DNA of 64,000 nucleotides from CALKZN01 sp050633785 (GTDB taxonomy: Bacteria > Pseudomonadota > Gammaproteobacteria > Arenicellales > Arenicellaceae). The notes below the pieces were generated by a model. The model saw only the letters and a list, made by a program, of their open reading frames with translations. It did not search any database and had not been told where the DNA came from. The stretch spans positions 1 to 64,000 of the forward strand of contig JBOEHE010000018.1 of assembly GCA_050633785.1 (NCBI GenBank), in the 5' to 3' direction. Position numbers and translations under genes: made by a program. Positions 52,897 to 61,738 of this stretch are shown in pieces. Each line of letters starts with the position of its first letter. The first letter of the stretch is position 1.

Positions 52897-53502
52897 TTAT
52901 ATTTCAGACAAAAATGGCGTGATATTGCCCATGGCACGCTCTACATAGTCCTCTTTTTCTGCAACAGGTGCAACGTAGTGAATGGCGTTTTCAGCGGCTT
53001 CTACGCCTTCAAACTTAGCGATAATCCAGGCTGCAAGGTATTGAGATGACAGACAGCCACCGGCAGTTGCTAGATTGCCATTAGCAAAAAAAGCTTGGTT
53101 TAATACCTTAATTCCGGCTTCCTGGACCCAGGGTTTTGTCGTGAGATCAGTGCAGGCAGGCACTTCATTTAATAAACCAAGTTTTGCCAGTATCAGCGTT
53201 CCAGAGCATTGTGCGCCCAATAGTTGCCGAGATGGATCAAATTGTAATTGCTGCATGATTTGGCTGTCAGCAACAATATCTCGAGTTTTCATACCGCTGC
53301 CTACGATAATCGCATCAGCAGCGCAGGCTTCTTCCAAGGAAACATGACGTTCTATGACCACGCCATTCATTGATTCAACAGACTGGGTTGGGCTGGCAAT
53401 GGTTACGCGCCAATCTGGCTTTTTAATTCTATTGAGAATGCCCAGTGCAATCAGGGAATCGAGTTCGTTGTAGCCATCAAAAGTTAGAATGGAAATATGC
53501 AT
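52897..53502 (-). CDS. DJ-1/PfpI-family protein
   Basis: The protein has 201 residues. The family start is ISILTFDGYNELDSLIALGIL, and the nucleophile elbow LLGAQCSGTLILAKLGLL holds the conserved Cys. There is a C-terminal AGGCLSSQYLAAWIIAKFEG segment. Members act as glyoxalases, amidases or chaperones. The LDS variant after the first strand resembles the GATase1-like transcription-regulator or isonitrile-hydratase subgroup. It is divergent from a MocR gene that probably regulates it. Confidence 0.88.
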   Translation of the reverse strand: MHISILTFDGYNELDSLIALGILNRIKKPDWRVTIASPTQSVESMNGVVIERHVSLEEACAADAIIVGSGMKTRDIVADSQIMQQLQFDPSRQLLGAQCSGTLILAKLGLLNEVPACTDLTTKPWVQEAGIKVLNQAFFANGNLATAGGCLSSQYLAAWIIAKFEGVEAAENAIHYVAPVAEKEDYVERAMGNITPFLSEI

Positions 53503-53571
53503 TTTTTTGTCTCAATTAAGGTTGCGATGGTGCATCATACCTCGTAATATCATGACAATAAAATTATTGTC

Positions 53572-54921
53572 ATGGATACATTGCCTATGGTTCGCGCCCG
53601 ATACAAACGGTTGGTCGATACGTTTGCAGCTGATATAAGAGATGGGCACTTAGCCCCAGGCACCAGGCTTCCTACCCATAGGAGGCTTGCTTCTGAGCAT
53701 GGAATAGCTTTGGTTACTGCGTCAAGAGTGTATGCGGAACTTGAAAAAATGGGTTTAGTCAGTGGAGAAACTGGAAGGGGAACCTTTGTCAGGGAAACGG
53801 CATTGCCTTTGAGTCATGGAATAGACCAAAAGTCCGTCGCTGAAGGGATGGTTGATCTGAATTTCAACTCTCCTTCATTACCAGAGCAAACAAGTTTATT
53901 TCGCGACACACTTCGGCAGCTGGCATCTTCAGGTGATATCGAAGCTTTATTGCATTATCAGCCCCATGTTGGCCGTAAACATGAACGTTCTATAATAGCT
54001 GACCATCTGAGCCATAGAGGGATTGATGTGGAGACAGAACGTGTCATCGTCGTCAATGGAGCACAGCATGGTTTAGCCACAATCGTTATGGGACTGTTAA
54101 GCCCTGGTGATGTGGTTGCTACAGATGCCTTGACCTATCCAGGCTTCAAAGTATTGGCTGATGTTCATCGCTTGGAACTTGCGCCAATATCGCTTTCAAA
54201 GCAGGGACCAGACTTGGCGTCTCTGGAAGAGTTGTGTCAGAACCGAAAAGTCAAAGCCGTATATGCCATGCCGACACTGCATAATCCAATGGGGTGGGTG
54301 ATAAATCTTGATTGGAGAAAACAGTTGATAGCTATTGCTCGAAAGTACAAGCTGCTCATTATTGAAGATGCTGCTTATGCGTTTCATGCTGAAGAGCCAC
54401 CAGCCTCACTGGTATCCCTTGCCCCGGATATCACCGTCTATGTTTCTGGAATCTCTAAAAGCATTGCCACTGGCTTGAGGGTTGGATTTGTTGTAGCGCC
54501 TTGCAAATGGATACCTGAAATCGAACGGGTAATAAGAGCGACGACGTGGAATACTCCAGCTTTGATGACCGGCATAGCCTGTCGGTGGATAGAAGATGGC
54601 ACGGTTATTCGCCTGGAAGTTGAAAAACGAAAAGATGCTGAAACCAGACAATTGATGGCGAAAGACATATTCAAGGGCTTTGACTATGTAAGTCATCCAA
54701 CCTCATATTTTATCTGGCTCCCCTTGCCGGAAGAGGTTCGTTCGGATCAAATTGTTATGCAGTTATTACGGGAAAATATTTCCGTTTCTACAGCCGAGCC
54801 CTTTGCCACGACAGATCATGTGCCCCATGCACTGCGTATTGCTCTTGGCTCAGTAGATTTAGAGATGCTGCAGAAGGCTTTAATGAAAGTGAGGCAGGCC
54901 ATCGATGGATATGCTTATTAA
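53572..54921 (+). CDS. MocR/PdxR-type regulator (GntR HTH fused to aminotransferase fold)
   Basis: The protein has 449 residues. The GntR winged HTH (RLPTHRRLASEHGIALVTASRVYAELEKMGLVSGETGRGTFV) is followed by a class I aminotransferase-like domain. That domain carries the PLP Lys in VSGISKSIATGLRVGF and the AMPTLHNPMGW and IIEDAAYAF motifs. MocR proteins bind PLP or amino-compound adducts as signals and usually control the gene divergent from them, here the PfpI-like gene 69 bp away. Confidence 0.95.
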   Translation: MDTLPMVRARYKRLVDTFAADIRDGHLAPGTRLPTHRRLASEHGIALVTASRVYAELEKMGLVSGETGRGTFVRETALPLSHGIDQKSVAEGMVDLNFNSPSLPEQTSLFRDTLRQLASSGDIEALLHYQPHVGRKHERSIIADHLSHRGIDVETERVIVVNGAQHGLATIVMGLLSPGDVVATDALTYPGFKVLADVHRLELAPISLSKQGPDLASLEELCQNRKVKAVYAMPTLHNPMGWVINLDWRKQLIAIARKYKLLIIEDAAYAFHAEEPPASLVSLAPDITVYVSGISKSIATGLRVGFVVAPCKWIPEIERVIRATTWNTPALMTGIACRWIEDGTVIRLEVEKRKDAETRQLMAKDIFKGFDYVSHPTSYFIWLPLPEEVRSDQIVMQLLRENISVSTAEPFATTDHVPHALRIALGSVDLEMLQKALMKVRQAIDGYAY

Positions 54922-54936
54922 TCAAAATTTCATAGT

Positions 54937-56118
54937 CTAATTGATAATGCGTTTTGCATCATCTGGACTGAAGTGCAACCTGATATATCGGTGGGCCTTG
55001 GCGATTAGGGGTTCTATTGCGGCGGCTGAGTCTGGGTTTTGCTTGATCATTTTTTGAAGCGAATGAAGGTATGTTTGAATATAATCTATGGACATGGTCG
55101 ACAACGTCTCTGGCAGTTCCTTACCTGTTTTTCGAATTGAGTTTCTTCGCATAATGCCATGAGTTCTCGCTTCCACTAAAATTTCAATCAGGCTTCGTAT
55201 TTCTTCTGATTCAGAGTATTTCTCAGCCAGAGCTGGCATAGCCTTATATTGCCTTTGATGGTTGAGTTCGTGGAGAATGAGTGCAAATAACTCTTCAACA
55301 TTTTCAGATTTAAACGATGCTTCATGAACGGCTAAAACACTCTTTTGATTGATATCGGGAAACAACATACCGTCAATTTGTGGGGAATCAGTGATCGCCA
55401 GACTATCAATATATCGAGTCCAGTCTTTTATATTGGCTATTTCTGCCGCATATTGAATGATGTGTTCCAATTGCTTCAATCTGGGATGAACAAAATAAAG
55501 ATGGATATCACCAAATTCTGTTGTCACGACTTGTGAATTCGGCATTCTATTGGGTTTGCTGTTAATATCGCCTGAACTTGTTTCTACATTAGAGCTTGGC
55601 TTTTTTCCACTAACCATTCCCATTGCAATGGTGGAACCTGCCAACTTAGTTCCCATAGCGGTTATTTTCCCCAATGGGTTTGCGGTTTCAGCCCAGGCTT
55701 CACCACGAATCTCTGGGTTGTTATGTGTCAGCTTAGAGAGTTGTTCTTGGACCATTGAAGCCCACAATGGAATTGTTTTTGTCGGTGAATAGATCAGATT
55801 GCCAAACAGAGTGTCGTCGACGCGGGCAAAGCGGTGGTATTGAATCAAACCATTAACCATTTTCTCAGCCGTTTCCACGGGGGATAACAGGCTCTCGACG
55901 GTATTCTGTATATAGTTCTGTGCACCCTGTCTCATACCTTGTATTTGTTGATAGAGCGTCATTTGAGTCAAAACGATATTGTTTAAAGCAACATGTGAGT
56001 CAGCAAGGTTCTTGGTTTGTTTTATGGGTGTGGTTTGCTTTTGATTGCTTGTCTTTTCTATGGGCTCAGGTTCGCTTTCAATCATTGGTGAAAGCGTGGT
56101 TTTTTGTATATCAGTCAT
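54937..56118 (-). CDS. Putative secreted zinc metalloprotease (HExxH), T3SS effector candidate
   Basis: ATG 56118 gives 393 residues. There is no signal peptide. The N-terminal 45 are Gln/Thr/Pro-rich and likely disordered, as in T3SS substrates. The catalytic motif is FALILHELNHQRQY (His283, Glu284, His287). A Glu-rich helix SEEIRSLIEILVEARTHG follows at 33-50 residues and could give the third zinc ligand. The fold otherwise resembles no peptidase family I can name. It lies nine bases after the gene at 56127, in a two-gene minus-strand operon whose promoter region carries the AGGGTTGACCCT palindrome. Confidence 0.75.
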   Translation of the reverse strand: MTDIQKTTLSPMIESEPEPIEKTSNQKQTTPIKQTKNLADSHVALNNIVLTQMTLYQQIQGMRQGAQNYIQNTVESLLSPVETAEKMVNGLIQYHRFARVDDTLFGNLIYSPTKTIPLWASMVQEQLSKLTHNNPEIRGEAWAETANPLGKITAMGTKLAGSTIAMGMVSGKKPSSNVETSSGDINSKPNRMPNSQVVTTEFGDIHLYFVHPRLKQLEHIIQYAAEIANIKDWTRYIDSLAITDSPQIDGMLFPDINQKSVLAVHEASFKSENVEELFALILHELNHQRQYKAMPALAEKYSESEEIRSLIEILVEARTHGIMRRNSIRKTGKELPETLSTMSIDYIQTYLHSLQKMIKQNPDSAAAIEPLIAKAHRYIRLHFSPDDAKRIIN

Positions 56119-56126
56119 GATCTTTT

Positions 56127-57641
56127 TTATGCGTCGTTGTTGGTGTTGCTTTGCTTCAACCACATCAATGTCTCAGGTTCTGAAAGCTCAGGTGCCAGTG
56201 ATGAAACATCATCGGCCCACTGCAGCAACTTGTCAGCAGCCAGATTCAGGCCTAAACCACGTGCCGTGTTACTCATACCTGCCAAAGCGGAGGGCAATAG
56301 CCCGTTATGTTGATCAAGTTTTGTCAAATACTCATCGGCCATTTTTTCCAGGAAGGACTCAATGTGTATTTTCTGGTGGTTAACTCTGACAAACAGCTCT
56401 CCGTTGTCGAGCATTCCTTCCAATCGCCAGTCGGCACCAGTCCAGATATTGAGTTTGGGACCTAACAGCCCTTTGACGGCCATGGCTAGAGGAGTGTTAT
56501 TACCGCCAAAATAACGGTTGAGGATATGGTCTGTCATTGAGACCCCCAAACCACTGTGAAAACTGGTGATACCCGTTTTGCCTTCTTCCATATCTCGATA
56601 AACCTCACTGCGAAGATGCAAATAAGCAATCATCTTTGTGCCTGATTTAGTGCTCAATGGCAGAGTGACGCCGAAGCCAGGCTCAGAAGCACCGTCATCG
56701 ACAAAAGGAATGCCATCCATTGACACTAATGTGGAACATGTCAGCTTTTTGGGAATAAAGGCAGGGCAGGGAACGGCATGTGAGCCGACGACTGCATCTG
56801 GTGTCAGATTGGTGTTTTCATTAAGCCCCCAGATCACGAATGAAGCACCTTTGCCCCACAAACCTTTGTTGGTCAATTCTGGATGAGATTCTCCTATCCA
56901 GGCTGCTGTTGGACTGGTCAAACCATGAAACGACAGGTCCAGTTCAGGTCTGCTATCCGATTCTGTTCCTTGTCTGGATTGCCAGTTTCGAATTAATAGT
57001 GGAAGAATTTCTGCGTCATAAGCATTTTCGATTCCCGCTTTAGTGATGATTTGCCAGTATTTAATTTCATGTTTAGCGGGTAGGGCATTGCCGTAGTCTG
57101 CAGCGATTATTCGTTTGATGTTTGTCAGGTTCTTTTCAATTAATGCCGTTGCCAGAGGGGAGGGTAAGCCATCGACGAAGTCGGACAGAGTTTTTAATGC
57201 TGTCAACGCTTGTTGCTGCTTCAAAGGCATGAGTTGTTGAGCTTCAGATGTTCTGGATGCGTCATATAACATTGGGGCCAATACGTGTGTTGTTGCTAAT
57301 TCCAACAACGCTTGAATATCCGAACCGGGAAGCAACATCCTGGCAGCCGAGTCGGGCAAATTCAGGTCTTTTATCAAATCCAGCGCAAGCCAGATATCTT
57401 TCGAAGAAGGGTGTTCAATAACTTGCTGAATAAACTGTCTCGTAGCCTGATGTTGTCTGCTGACTGTATTGTCATTTGCCATAGCTTCTAACACTGTTGA
57501 TCTTTGAGGAGACGGTTTGTGTGGACGTGGTTTGGCTTTGGGGATAATACCCTGACCAATGTCTGGTCTTGTTTCGTCGGTTTGTTGGTCGTCCAATGGT
57601 GGTAATTCGATAACTTGAATTTTCGACTTTATCTCTGCCAT
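56127..57641 (-). CDS. Large protein of unknown function, T3SS effector candidate
   Basis: The protein has 504 residues. The N-terminal 60 are Pro/Lys/Gln-rich (KAKPRPHKPSPQRS) and disordered. The middle is helical with Leu/Gln repeats. The C-terminal half contains mixed strands (GASFVIWGLNENTNL, CSTLVSMDGIPFVDDG, LNIWTGADWRLEGML). There is no signal peptide and no recognised motif. It begins 59 bases from the palindrome AGGGTTGACCCT. It is co-transcribed with the metalloprotease gene. Function unknown; the secreted role is inferred from context. Confidence 0.65.
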   Translation of the reverse strand: MAEIKSKIQVIELPPLDDQQTDETRPDIGQGIIPKAKPRPHKPSPQRSTVLEAMANDNTVSRQHQATRQFIQQVIEHPSSKDIWLALDLIKDLNLPDSAARMLLPGSDIQALLELATTHVLAPMLYDASRTSEAQQLMPLKQQQALTALKTLSDFVDGLPSPLATALIEKNLTNIKRIIAADYGNALPAKHEIKYWQIITKAGIENAYDAEILPLLIRNWQSRQGTESDSRPELDLSFHGLTSPTAAWIGESHPELTNKGLWGKGASFVIWGLNENTNLTPDAVVGSHAVPCPAFIPKKLTCSTLVSMDGIPFVDDGASEPGFGVTLPLSTKSGTKMIAYLHLRSEVYRDMEEGKTGITSFHSGLGVSMTDHILNRYFGGNNTPLAMAVKGLLGPKLNIWTGADWRLEGMLDNGELFVRVNHQKIHIESFLEKMADEYLTKLDQHNGLLPSALAGMSNTARGLGLNLAADKLLQWADDVSSLAPELSEPETLMWLKQSNTNNDA

Positions 57642-57963
57642 GGCTTAATCCTCATTGTTATGTTCAATCAACATAGACAGAACTGAACTGAAAGGGAATA
57701 AGGGTTGACCCTCATGCAAGTGTTCTGTTTATGGCCTTCGTTTGTCGGTAAGTGTTGTTGTATATGACCTATGTTCAATTTTCTCCACCGACCTAGGGTC
57801 GACCCCATCCAGCTGAACCCACGGTTTTTTTTGTGGCACTTAGTGAGTGAATCGATTGCAAAGCAGTCCGTATTTTCACCCTCGGGTTGGCCCTAGTGGT
57901 GAGATTGCTGAGCATTTGATGCAATGATTTCGTGTGAAACTAAACGACAAACTGGAGGCAGTT
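57642..57963. promoter_or_regulatory. Divergent promoter region with three AGGGT-type palindromes
   Basis: This 322-bp spacer separates two divergent effector operons. It holds AGGGTTGACCCT (57701-57712, perfect arms), AGGGTCGACCCC (57795-57806, perfect 10-bp core) and CGGGTTGGCCCT (57883-57894, overlapping ACCCTCGGGT). The outer copies lie 59 and 69 bases from the starts of the two operons. Confidence 0.6.
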
Positions 57964-58767
57964 ATGAATGTAGATGGTTCTGATAATAATGTTGGTGCCG
58001 GATCCGAAAATGGTGGCGACAATGGTGCTGGAGGGCCAGATAACGGTGGTGTTGATAATGATGTTGGATTGAATGATGTTGATTTTTCCGGGCCAGAAGA
58101 AGATACCACTACGGAAGCGGCGACTGATGCAGCCCGGGAAGCCGCAAAACAGGCAGTGGATACGGTAGCGGATAAAGTTGAAGCGGCAACAGGAGTTGAT
58201 ATTCCTGAGGATGTGAGAGCTGAGATTGCTGACAAAGTGGCAAAAGAGGGTATCGATAAAGCCGCTGCTGCTGTTGCTTCAGTGGTAGAAAAAACGCTTG
58301 AAAAAGCCGGGGTTCCCTATGCAGGTGAGATCACAAAGGCCATTGTGGATGCGATAGATAATCCAAACAAGTCAGCCACCGATATTGCAAAAGACTTTGT
58401 GGCAAGCCTTGCCAAACAAGGCATAGCTGTCATGGATCTGTCTCCTGTTGCCAAGTCGGTAGTCACTGGTTTGCTGGAAGCATTTACCAACCCGGATTAT
58501 AACATGGCGGATTTGATGGGTGACATTGCCAACATGGCGGTCAACGTTGTTGGCCATAGCATTGTCGCTTCTTTTAGTTTGGGCAGTGCCAATATCGCAG
58601 CAGCAGTTGGAATCGGCAAGCTGGGTGATATGGCTGAGAACGCCATGCATGATCACATTGACCAAGCTATAGCGAATGGTGATGTGGTGAACCCGGGTGA
58701 GCAGGGATACAACGTTGAACATGGGCCGGGGCATGACAAAAGTGAGACACCAATATTATTGGTCTAG
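57964..58767 (+). CDS. Gly/Asp-rich, Ala-rich helical protein (harpin-like, T3SS substrate candidate)
   Basis: ATG 57964 has GGAGG at the right distance. The protein has 267 residues and no Cys. The N-terminal 45 are Gly/Asn/Asp-rich (GSDNNVGAGSENGGDNGAGG), then acidic Ala-rich helices with AATDAAREAAKQAVDTVADKVEAA, and a glycine-containing hydrophobic part (SFSLGSANIAAAVGIGKLGD). Glycine-rich, acidic, cysteine-free composition is that of harpins or pore-forming translocators. It is first in an operon with the gene at 58838, behind the palindrome at 57883. Confidence 0.68.
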   Translation: MNVDGSDNNVGAGSENGGDNGAGGPDNGGVDNDVGLNDVDFSGPEEDTTTEAATDAAREAAKQAVDTVADKVEAATGVDIPEDVRAEIADKVAKEGIDKAAAAVASVVEKTLEKAGVPYAGEITKAIVDAIDNPNKSATDIAKDFVASLAKQGIAVMDLSPVAKSVVTGLLEAFTNPDYNMADLMGDIANMAVNVVGHSIVASFSLGSANIAAAVGIGKLGDMAENAMHDHIDQAIANGDVVNPGEQGYNVEHGPGHDKSETPILLV

Positions 58768-58837
58768 GTCAATTTCAAAATCAATAAAGAGCAGTGTGAA
58801 TTTAAGCAATTAATGCCATTTATGGCAGGAGATAAAC

Positions 58838-59569
58838 ATGGTAGAAGCAGTCGATCATAACAATATAGACATCTTTTTTGATGCAAGCAATCTTTCAGGC
58901 GAAGAAGCTTTGCTCCAGTTTGAAGCTAAAGTTGAAGAATTGTTGGCTCGAAATACAGATTTGTCAAAACAGGAAATTCAGGAATTGAAGGCACTCTTGA
59001 ATGAGTTAAAAGATCACCCTGAATTGAAAGGCAAAGGCAGTGAGATTTTTGGTGTATTGGATAACAAAATCAATGCTTTAGAACAAAATCGAATGGGAAA
59101 ACTCAAGGAAGGCAAGGAGTTTGACCCTCAAAAAGAAGATAATCTTCTGGAATCGATGGCCAATATCTCTGAAAGAGAAGGAACCGATATGGTTGAGGAG
59201 AAAATGGACAGTGGTGAAGCAGTTCGTGGTGATCTGGCCAAGGAAATAGCCAGAGATCTGGCTATTGATAATGTGCAAAAGACCACAAAAGAAAACGATG
59301 GAGAAAATGACCGAGGATCCAATGCAGCTGGTGGTGGTGGTAGCAGGAAAGCATCGATCCTCAATATTGGTGCATCGTTGGCTGAAGTGACGGATGATCG
59401 TTTTGAAACCGCTTTAGCCAGTGCAGACAAGATTGGTGAGGACGCCACTGTCGGGGACACCATTAAGCTAAATGCCGAATACCAACTGGCATCCACCATG
59501 GCAACAGTCGCCACCGAGGCTGTAAAAGCAGCTGGTCAATCAGCCAAAGCGGGATCAAGAACGGCATAA
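58838..59569 (+). CDS. Cys-free helical protein, T3SS substrate candidate
   Basis: The protein has 243 residues and no Cys or Trp. The N-terminal two-thirds is a charged coiled coil (EEALLQFEAKVEELLARNTDLSKQ, IQELKALLNELKDHPEL). A Gly/Asn linker follows (SNAAGGGGSRKAS), and an Ala-rich helical end (ATEAVKAAGQSAKAG). It starts 70 bases after the harpin-like gene. Coiled-coil, Cys-free, Ala-rich ends are common in T3SS filament and translocator proteins, but no family is recognised. Confidence 0.65.
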   Translation: MVEAVDHNNIDIFFDASNLSGEEALLQFEAKVEELLARNTDLSKQEIQELKALLNELKDHPELKGKGSEIFGVLDNKINALEQNRMGKLKEGKEFDPQKEDNLLESMANISEREGTDMVEEKMDSGEAVRGDLAKEIARDLAIDNVQKTTKENDGENDRGSNAAGGGGSRKASILNIGASLAEVTDDRFETALASADKIGEDATVGDTIKLNAEYQLASTMATVATEAVKAAGQSAKAGSRTA

Positions 59570-59594
59570 TCATTCTTTTTCTGCTGTTTATTGC

Positions 59595-59623
59595 AAGCAG
59601 GAACCTGAGGGTTCCTGCTTTTT
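59595..59623 (+). terminator. Strong terminator after the harpin-like operon
   Basis: An 11-bp perfect stem (AAGCAGGAACC / GGTTCCTGCTT) with a TGAG tetraloop, followed by TTT. Confidence 0.92.
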
Positions 59624-60087
59624 GTTGCAAACAGAAGGCCTTGTTGTTTACTCCAGAATTAAATATAACGTCGAACACAACAAAAAAATGTTTTTTCAGT
59701 ACGAAAACTGTAACCGCCCAAGCGCATATCAACGTGCGCAAATTCTAAGAATGGACTAGCCAAATCCACCTCCCTGTTTCTATTCTTAGAAAGGCTTATT
59801 AACACACATCAATTAATAATTAACGAGCACGCTCGCTTTGTCCAAAAAAGGGTGCGTGTTATCATTTTGTGAAAAGTAAAAAGTCACTTCAAATCAATTA
59901 GTTAAAATTCTTGTTATAGAATTAACAGGAATGCACATTAATTGGGATAACGCGCATGCGCGTTTAGCTCGTTGCACAAAAAGATATGATTTGTTATTTT
60001 GTCCTTAATATTCAATGAGGTAACAAGGAGCAATGGAAGAAACAGCCCAGACAAACCGAGCATGCCTTATATACAAATGTTAAATGA
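59624..60087. other. Spacer between the T3SS island and cassette array 2
   Basis: About 460 bases without a supportable gene. It contains a 10-bp inverted repeat TTCTAAGAAT / ATTCTTAGAA (59743-59752 and 59782-59791). A palindromic stretch ATAACGCGCATGCGCGTTT lies near 59946, and a GGTAACAAGG ... GTTAAAT pair (about 60020 to 60084) may be a worn attC or attI end directly before the HNH cassette. Confidence 0.4.
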
Positions 60088-60861
60088 ATGGAAGTCATGA
60101 CGAGTAACGAGTTAAAACTACTTGAGTATCTGGTAGGGCATTTCCAATCGGGAAATATTAGTCCAGATAACCCCGCGACACACTTGCCTTATTCAAAGGT
60201 ATTGGCAGAGTTGGACTTTTCAAATGATGGCCGAACTCCCGGCGATAGCCTTAACCATCATGCAATGGGTGGTCTGGCTGAGTGGCTGCATGAAAATAAT
60301 CTCCCTGCAATAACCGGAATTATAGTAAACAAGCTGACTGATCAGAAACGAGGAGGCTTTCCGTCAAAATCATACTTTGCTTACCATGATCGGCAGGACA
60401 TGGACTTTGAGTGGCAGCGAGGTGAAATTAGAAAGGCTTGTCAAATTGATTGGAATGCCGAGCTAGAAAAGTTGGGCGTTTCGCTTCAAGGCGATTTTGA
60501 ACTACCAGAAGAAGTTCCAGATTTTTTGACTGAGGGTGCAAAGAAAACAATTACTGTAAACGCTTACGAACGAAATTCAGCCGCCAGAAACGCTTGTATC
60601 AAAGAACACGGAGTTACTTGCGTGGTATGTGAATTCAATTTTGAGGCATTTTATGGTGAGAGAGGTAAAGGATTCATTCATGTGCATCATTTGCGTTCCC
60701 TCGCGGATGTAGGTCAAGAGTATGAGGTCGACCCAGTAAATGACTTAAGGCCTGTATGCCCTAATTGTCACGCAATGCTACACAGAAAAGGCAATATAGG
60801 TATAGAACAGCTTCAAAGCGAAATATCATTTAACAAGGCATTGCGGCGGACAGGCCGCTGA
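60088..60861 (+). CDS. HNH endonuclease-domain protein (cassette)
   Basis: The protein has 257 residues. The C-terminal HNH core is CVVC ... FIHVHHLRSLADVGQEYEVDPVNDLRPVCPNCHAMLH, with both Cys pairs and the catalytic His-His. The N-terminal 150 residues include SYFAYHDRQDMDFEWQRGEI, which may bind substrate. HNH proteins of this size are often restriction or defence nucleases (McrA-like), and a defence role would fit a cassette. The stop lies within the following attC. Confidence 0.85.
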   Translation: MEVMTSNELKLLEYLVGHFQSGNISPDNPATHLPYSKVLAELDFSNDGRTPGDSLNHHAMGGLAEWLHENNLPAITGIIVNKLTDQKRGGFPSKSYFAYHDRQDMDFEWQRGEIRKACQIDWNAELEKLGVSLQGDFELPEEVPDFLTEGAKKTITVNAYERNSAARNACIKEHGVTCVVCEFNFEAFYGERGKGFIHVHHLRSLADVGQEYEVDPVNDLRPVCPNCHAMLHRKGNIGIEQLQSEISFNKALRRTGR

Positions 60862-60873
60862 ATGCGGCGTTAG
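60828..60873 (+). other. attC recombination site (array 2, first)
   Basis: ATTTAACAAGGC ... GCGGCGTTAG, about 46 bases, with the pairing arms GCGGCGGACA / GGCCGC. Confidence 0.8.
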
Positions 60874-60881
60874 AGGGAAAA

Positions 60882-61649
60882 ATGCTCATCTGGATACCGA
60901 TCACAATAGCCGCCTTCGTAATAGCTGGCTGGCTTTTATCTAGACGTAGTAGCAATGAAATCCCTGTGTTCATCAATGGGCTTATACCATCTCTACCTGA
61001 CGCAAAAGACAAGAGTGAAAGTGGAACCACTGTGTATATCGTTTATCTCGATAATGAAGAAGAAGAGATATTTCGAGGTTATGCCGACGAAGATGGGCGT
61101 GTTGAAAAATACATTTCGAGGAAAAATGTTGGTAGGCGAGTTCTGATTCGAGTCCGCCATGCAGCTTATAAATTTGATGAATTTGAAATGACAGTGCCAG
61201 AGCACGGAATAACTCATACCGTCAAGATGGTTAAGGACGGAGTCTACAATGGGAAGATACATGGAAAAGATGTTGGTGATCTCGATAAATACTATATGGA
61301 GGCACTGGAATTTGCCAATACGGCCAAGGTGAGATTTATGCGGAATGCGGACTCTATTAATATCCACCAATTTGCTCGCATCCCAGTTTGGTTTTGGCTC
61401 CTTAGCTATGGTTTTCTAATAGTCGGCTTCGCTGGTGATTATTGGCGTCTGGAGGAAGGGTTTGATAAGTGCTGGGACACATTCGTACATGCCGTCTATT
61501 TTAGCGCTGTGACAATTACTACATTGGGTTATGGAGACAATTATCCAACAAGTGACTTGCTTAGACTTTGCGCTTCTGGTGAAGCAGTATTAGGTATTTT
61601 TATCGTGGGTTTTGCACTGAATTCGTTGTTCTATGGTCCGCAGAAATAA
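60882..61649 (+). CDS. Ion-channel-type membrane protein with K+ selectivity filter (cassette)
   Basis: The protein has 255 residues. An N-terminal membrane segment (4-19) leads into a beta-rich extracellular or cytoplasmic domain (about 45-130, TVYIVYLDNEEEEIFRGYADEDG...VKMVKDGV). Two membrane helices then flank the pore loop FSAVTITTLGYGDNYPTSDL, whose TLGYGD is the K+-channel filter of the ion_trans_2 family. It probably conducts K+. A channel in an integron cassette is unusual. It is bounded by attC sites. Confidence 0.88.
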   Translation: MLIWIPITIAAFVIAGWLLSRRSSNEIPVFINGLIPSLPDAKDKSESGTTVYIVYLDNEEEEIFRGYADEDGRVEKYISRKNVGRRVLIRVRHAAYKFDEFEMTVPEHGITHTVKMVKDGVYNGKIHGKDVGDLDKYYMEALEFANTAKVRFMRNADSINIHQFARIPVWFWLLSYGFLIVGFAGDYWRLEEGFDKCWDTFVHAVYFSAVTITTLGYGDNYPTSDLLRLCASGEAVLGIFIVGFALNSLFYGPQK

Positions 61650-61651
61650 TC

Positions 61652-61721
61652 CTCTAACAAGTAGCTTCACCGGACAAAATACTCGCTATGCTCGCATTTT
61701 TCCGGTGAACACGGCGTTGAG
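61652..61721 (+). other. attC recombination site (array 2, second)
   Basis: CTCTAACAAG ... GCGTTGAG, 70 bases. Arms TTCACCGGACAAAATACTCG / CGCATTTTTCCGGTGAA pair well. Confidence 0.85.
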
Positions 61722-61738
61722 ACTGGTTAGAAACTGTG

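Noticed and set aside
59743..59791. 10-bp inverted repeat as a transposon end
   Set aside because: Arms are only 39 bases apart with no gene between and no target duplication seen; kept only as a note on the spacer.
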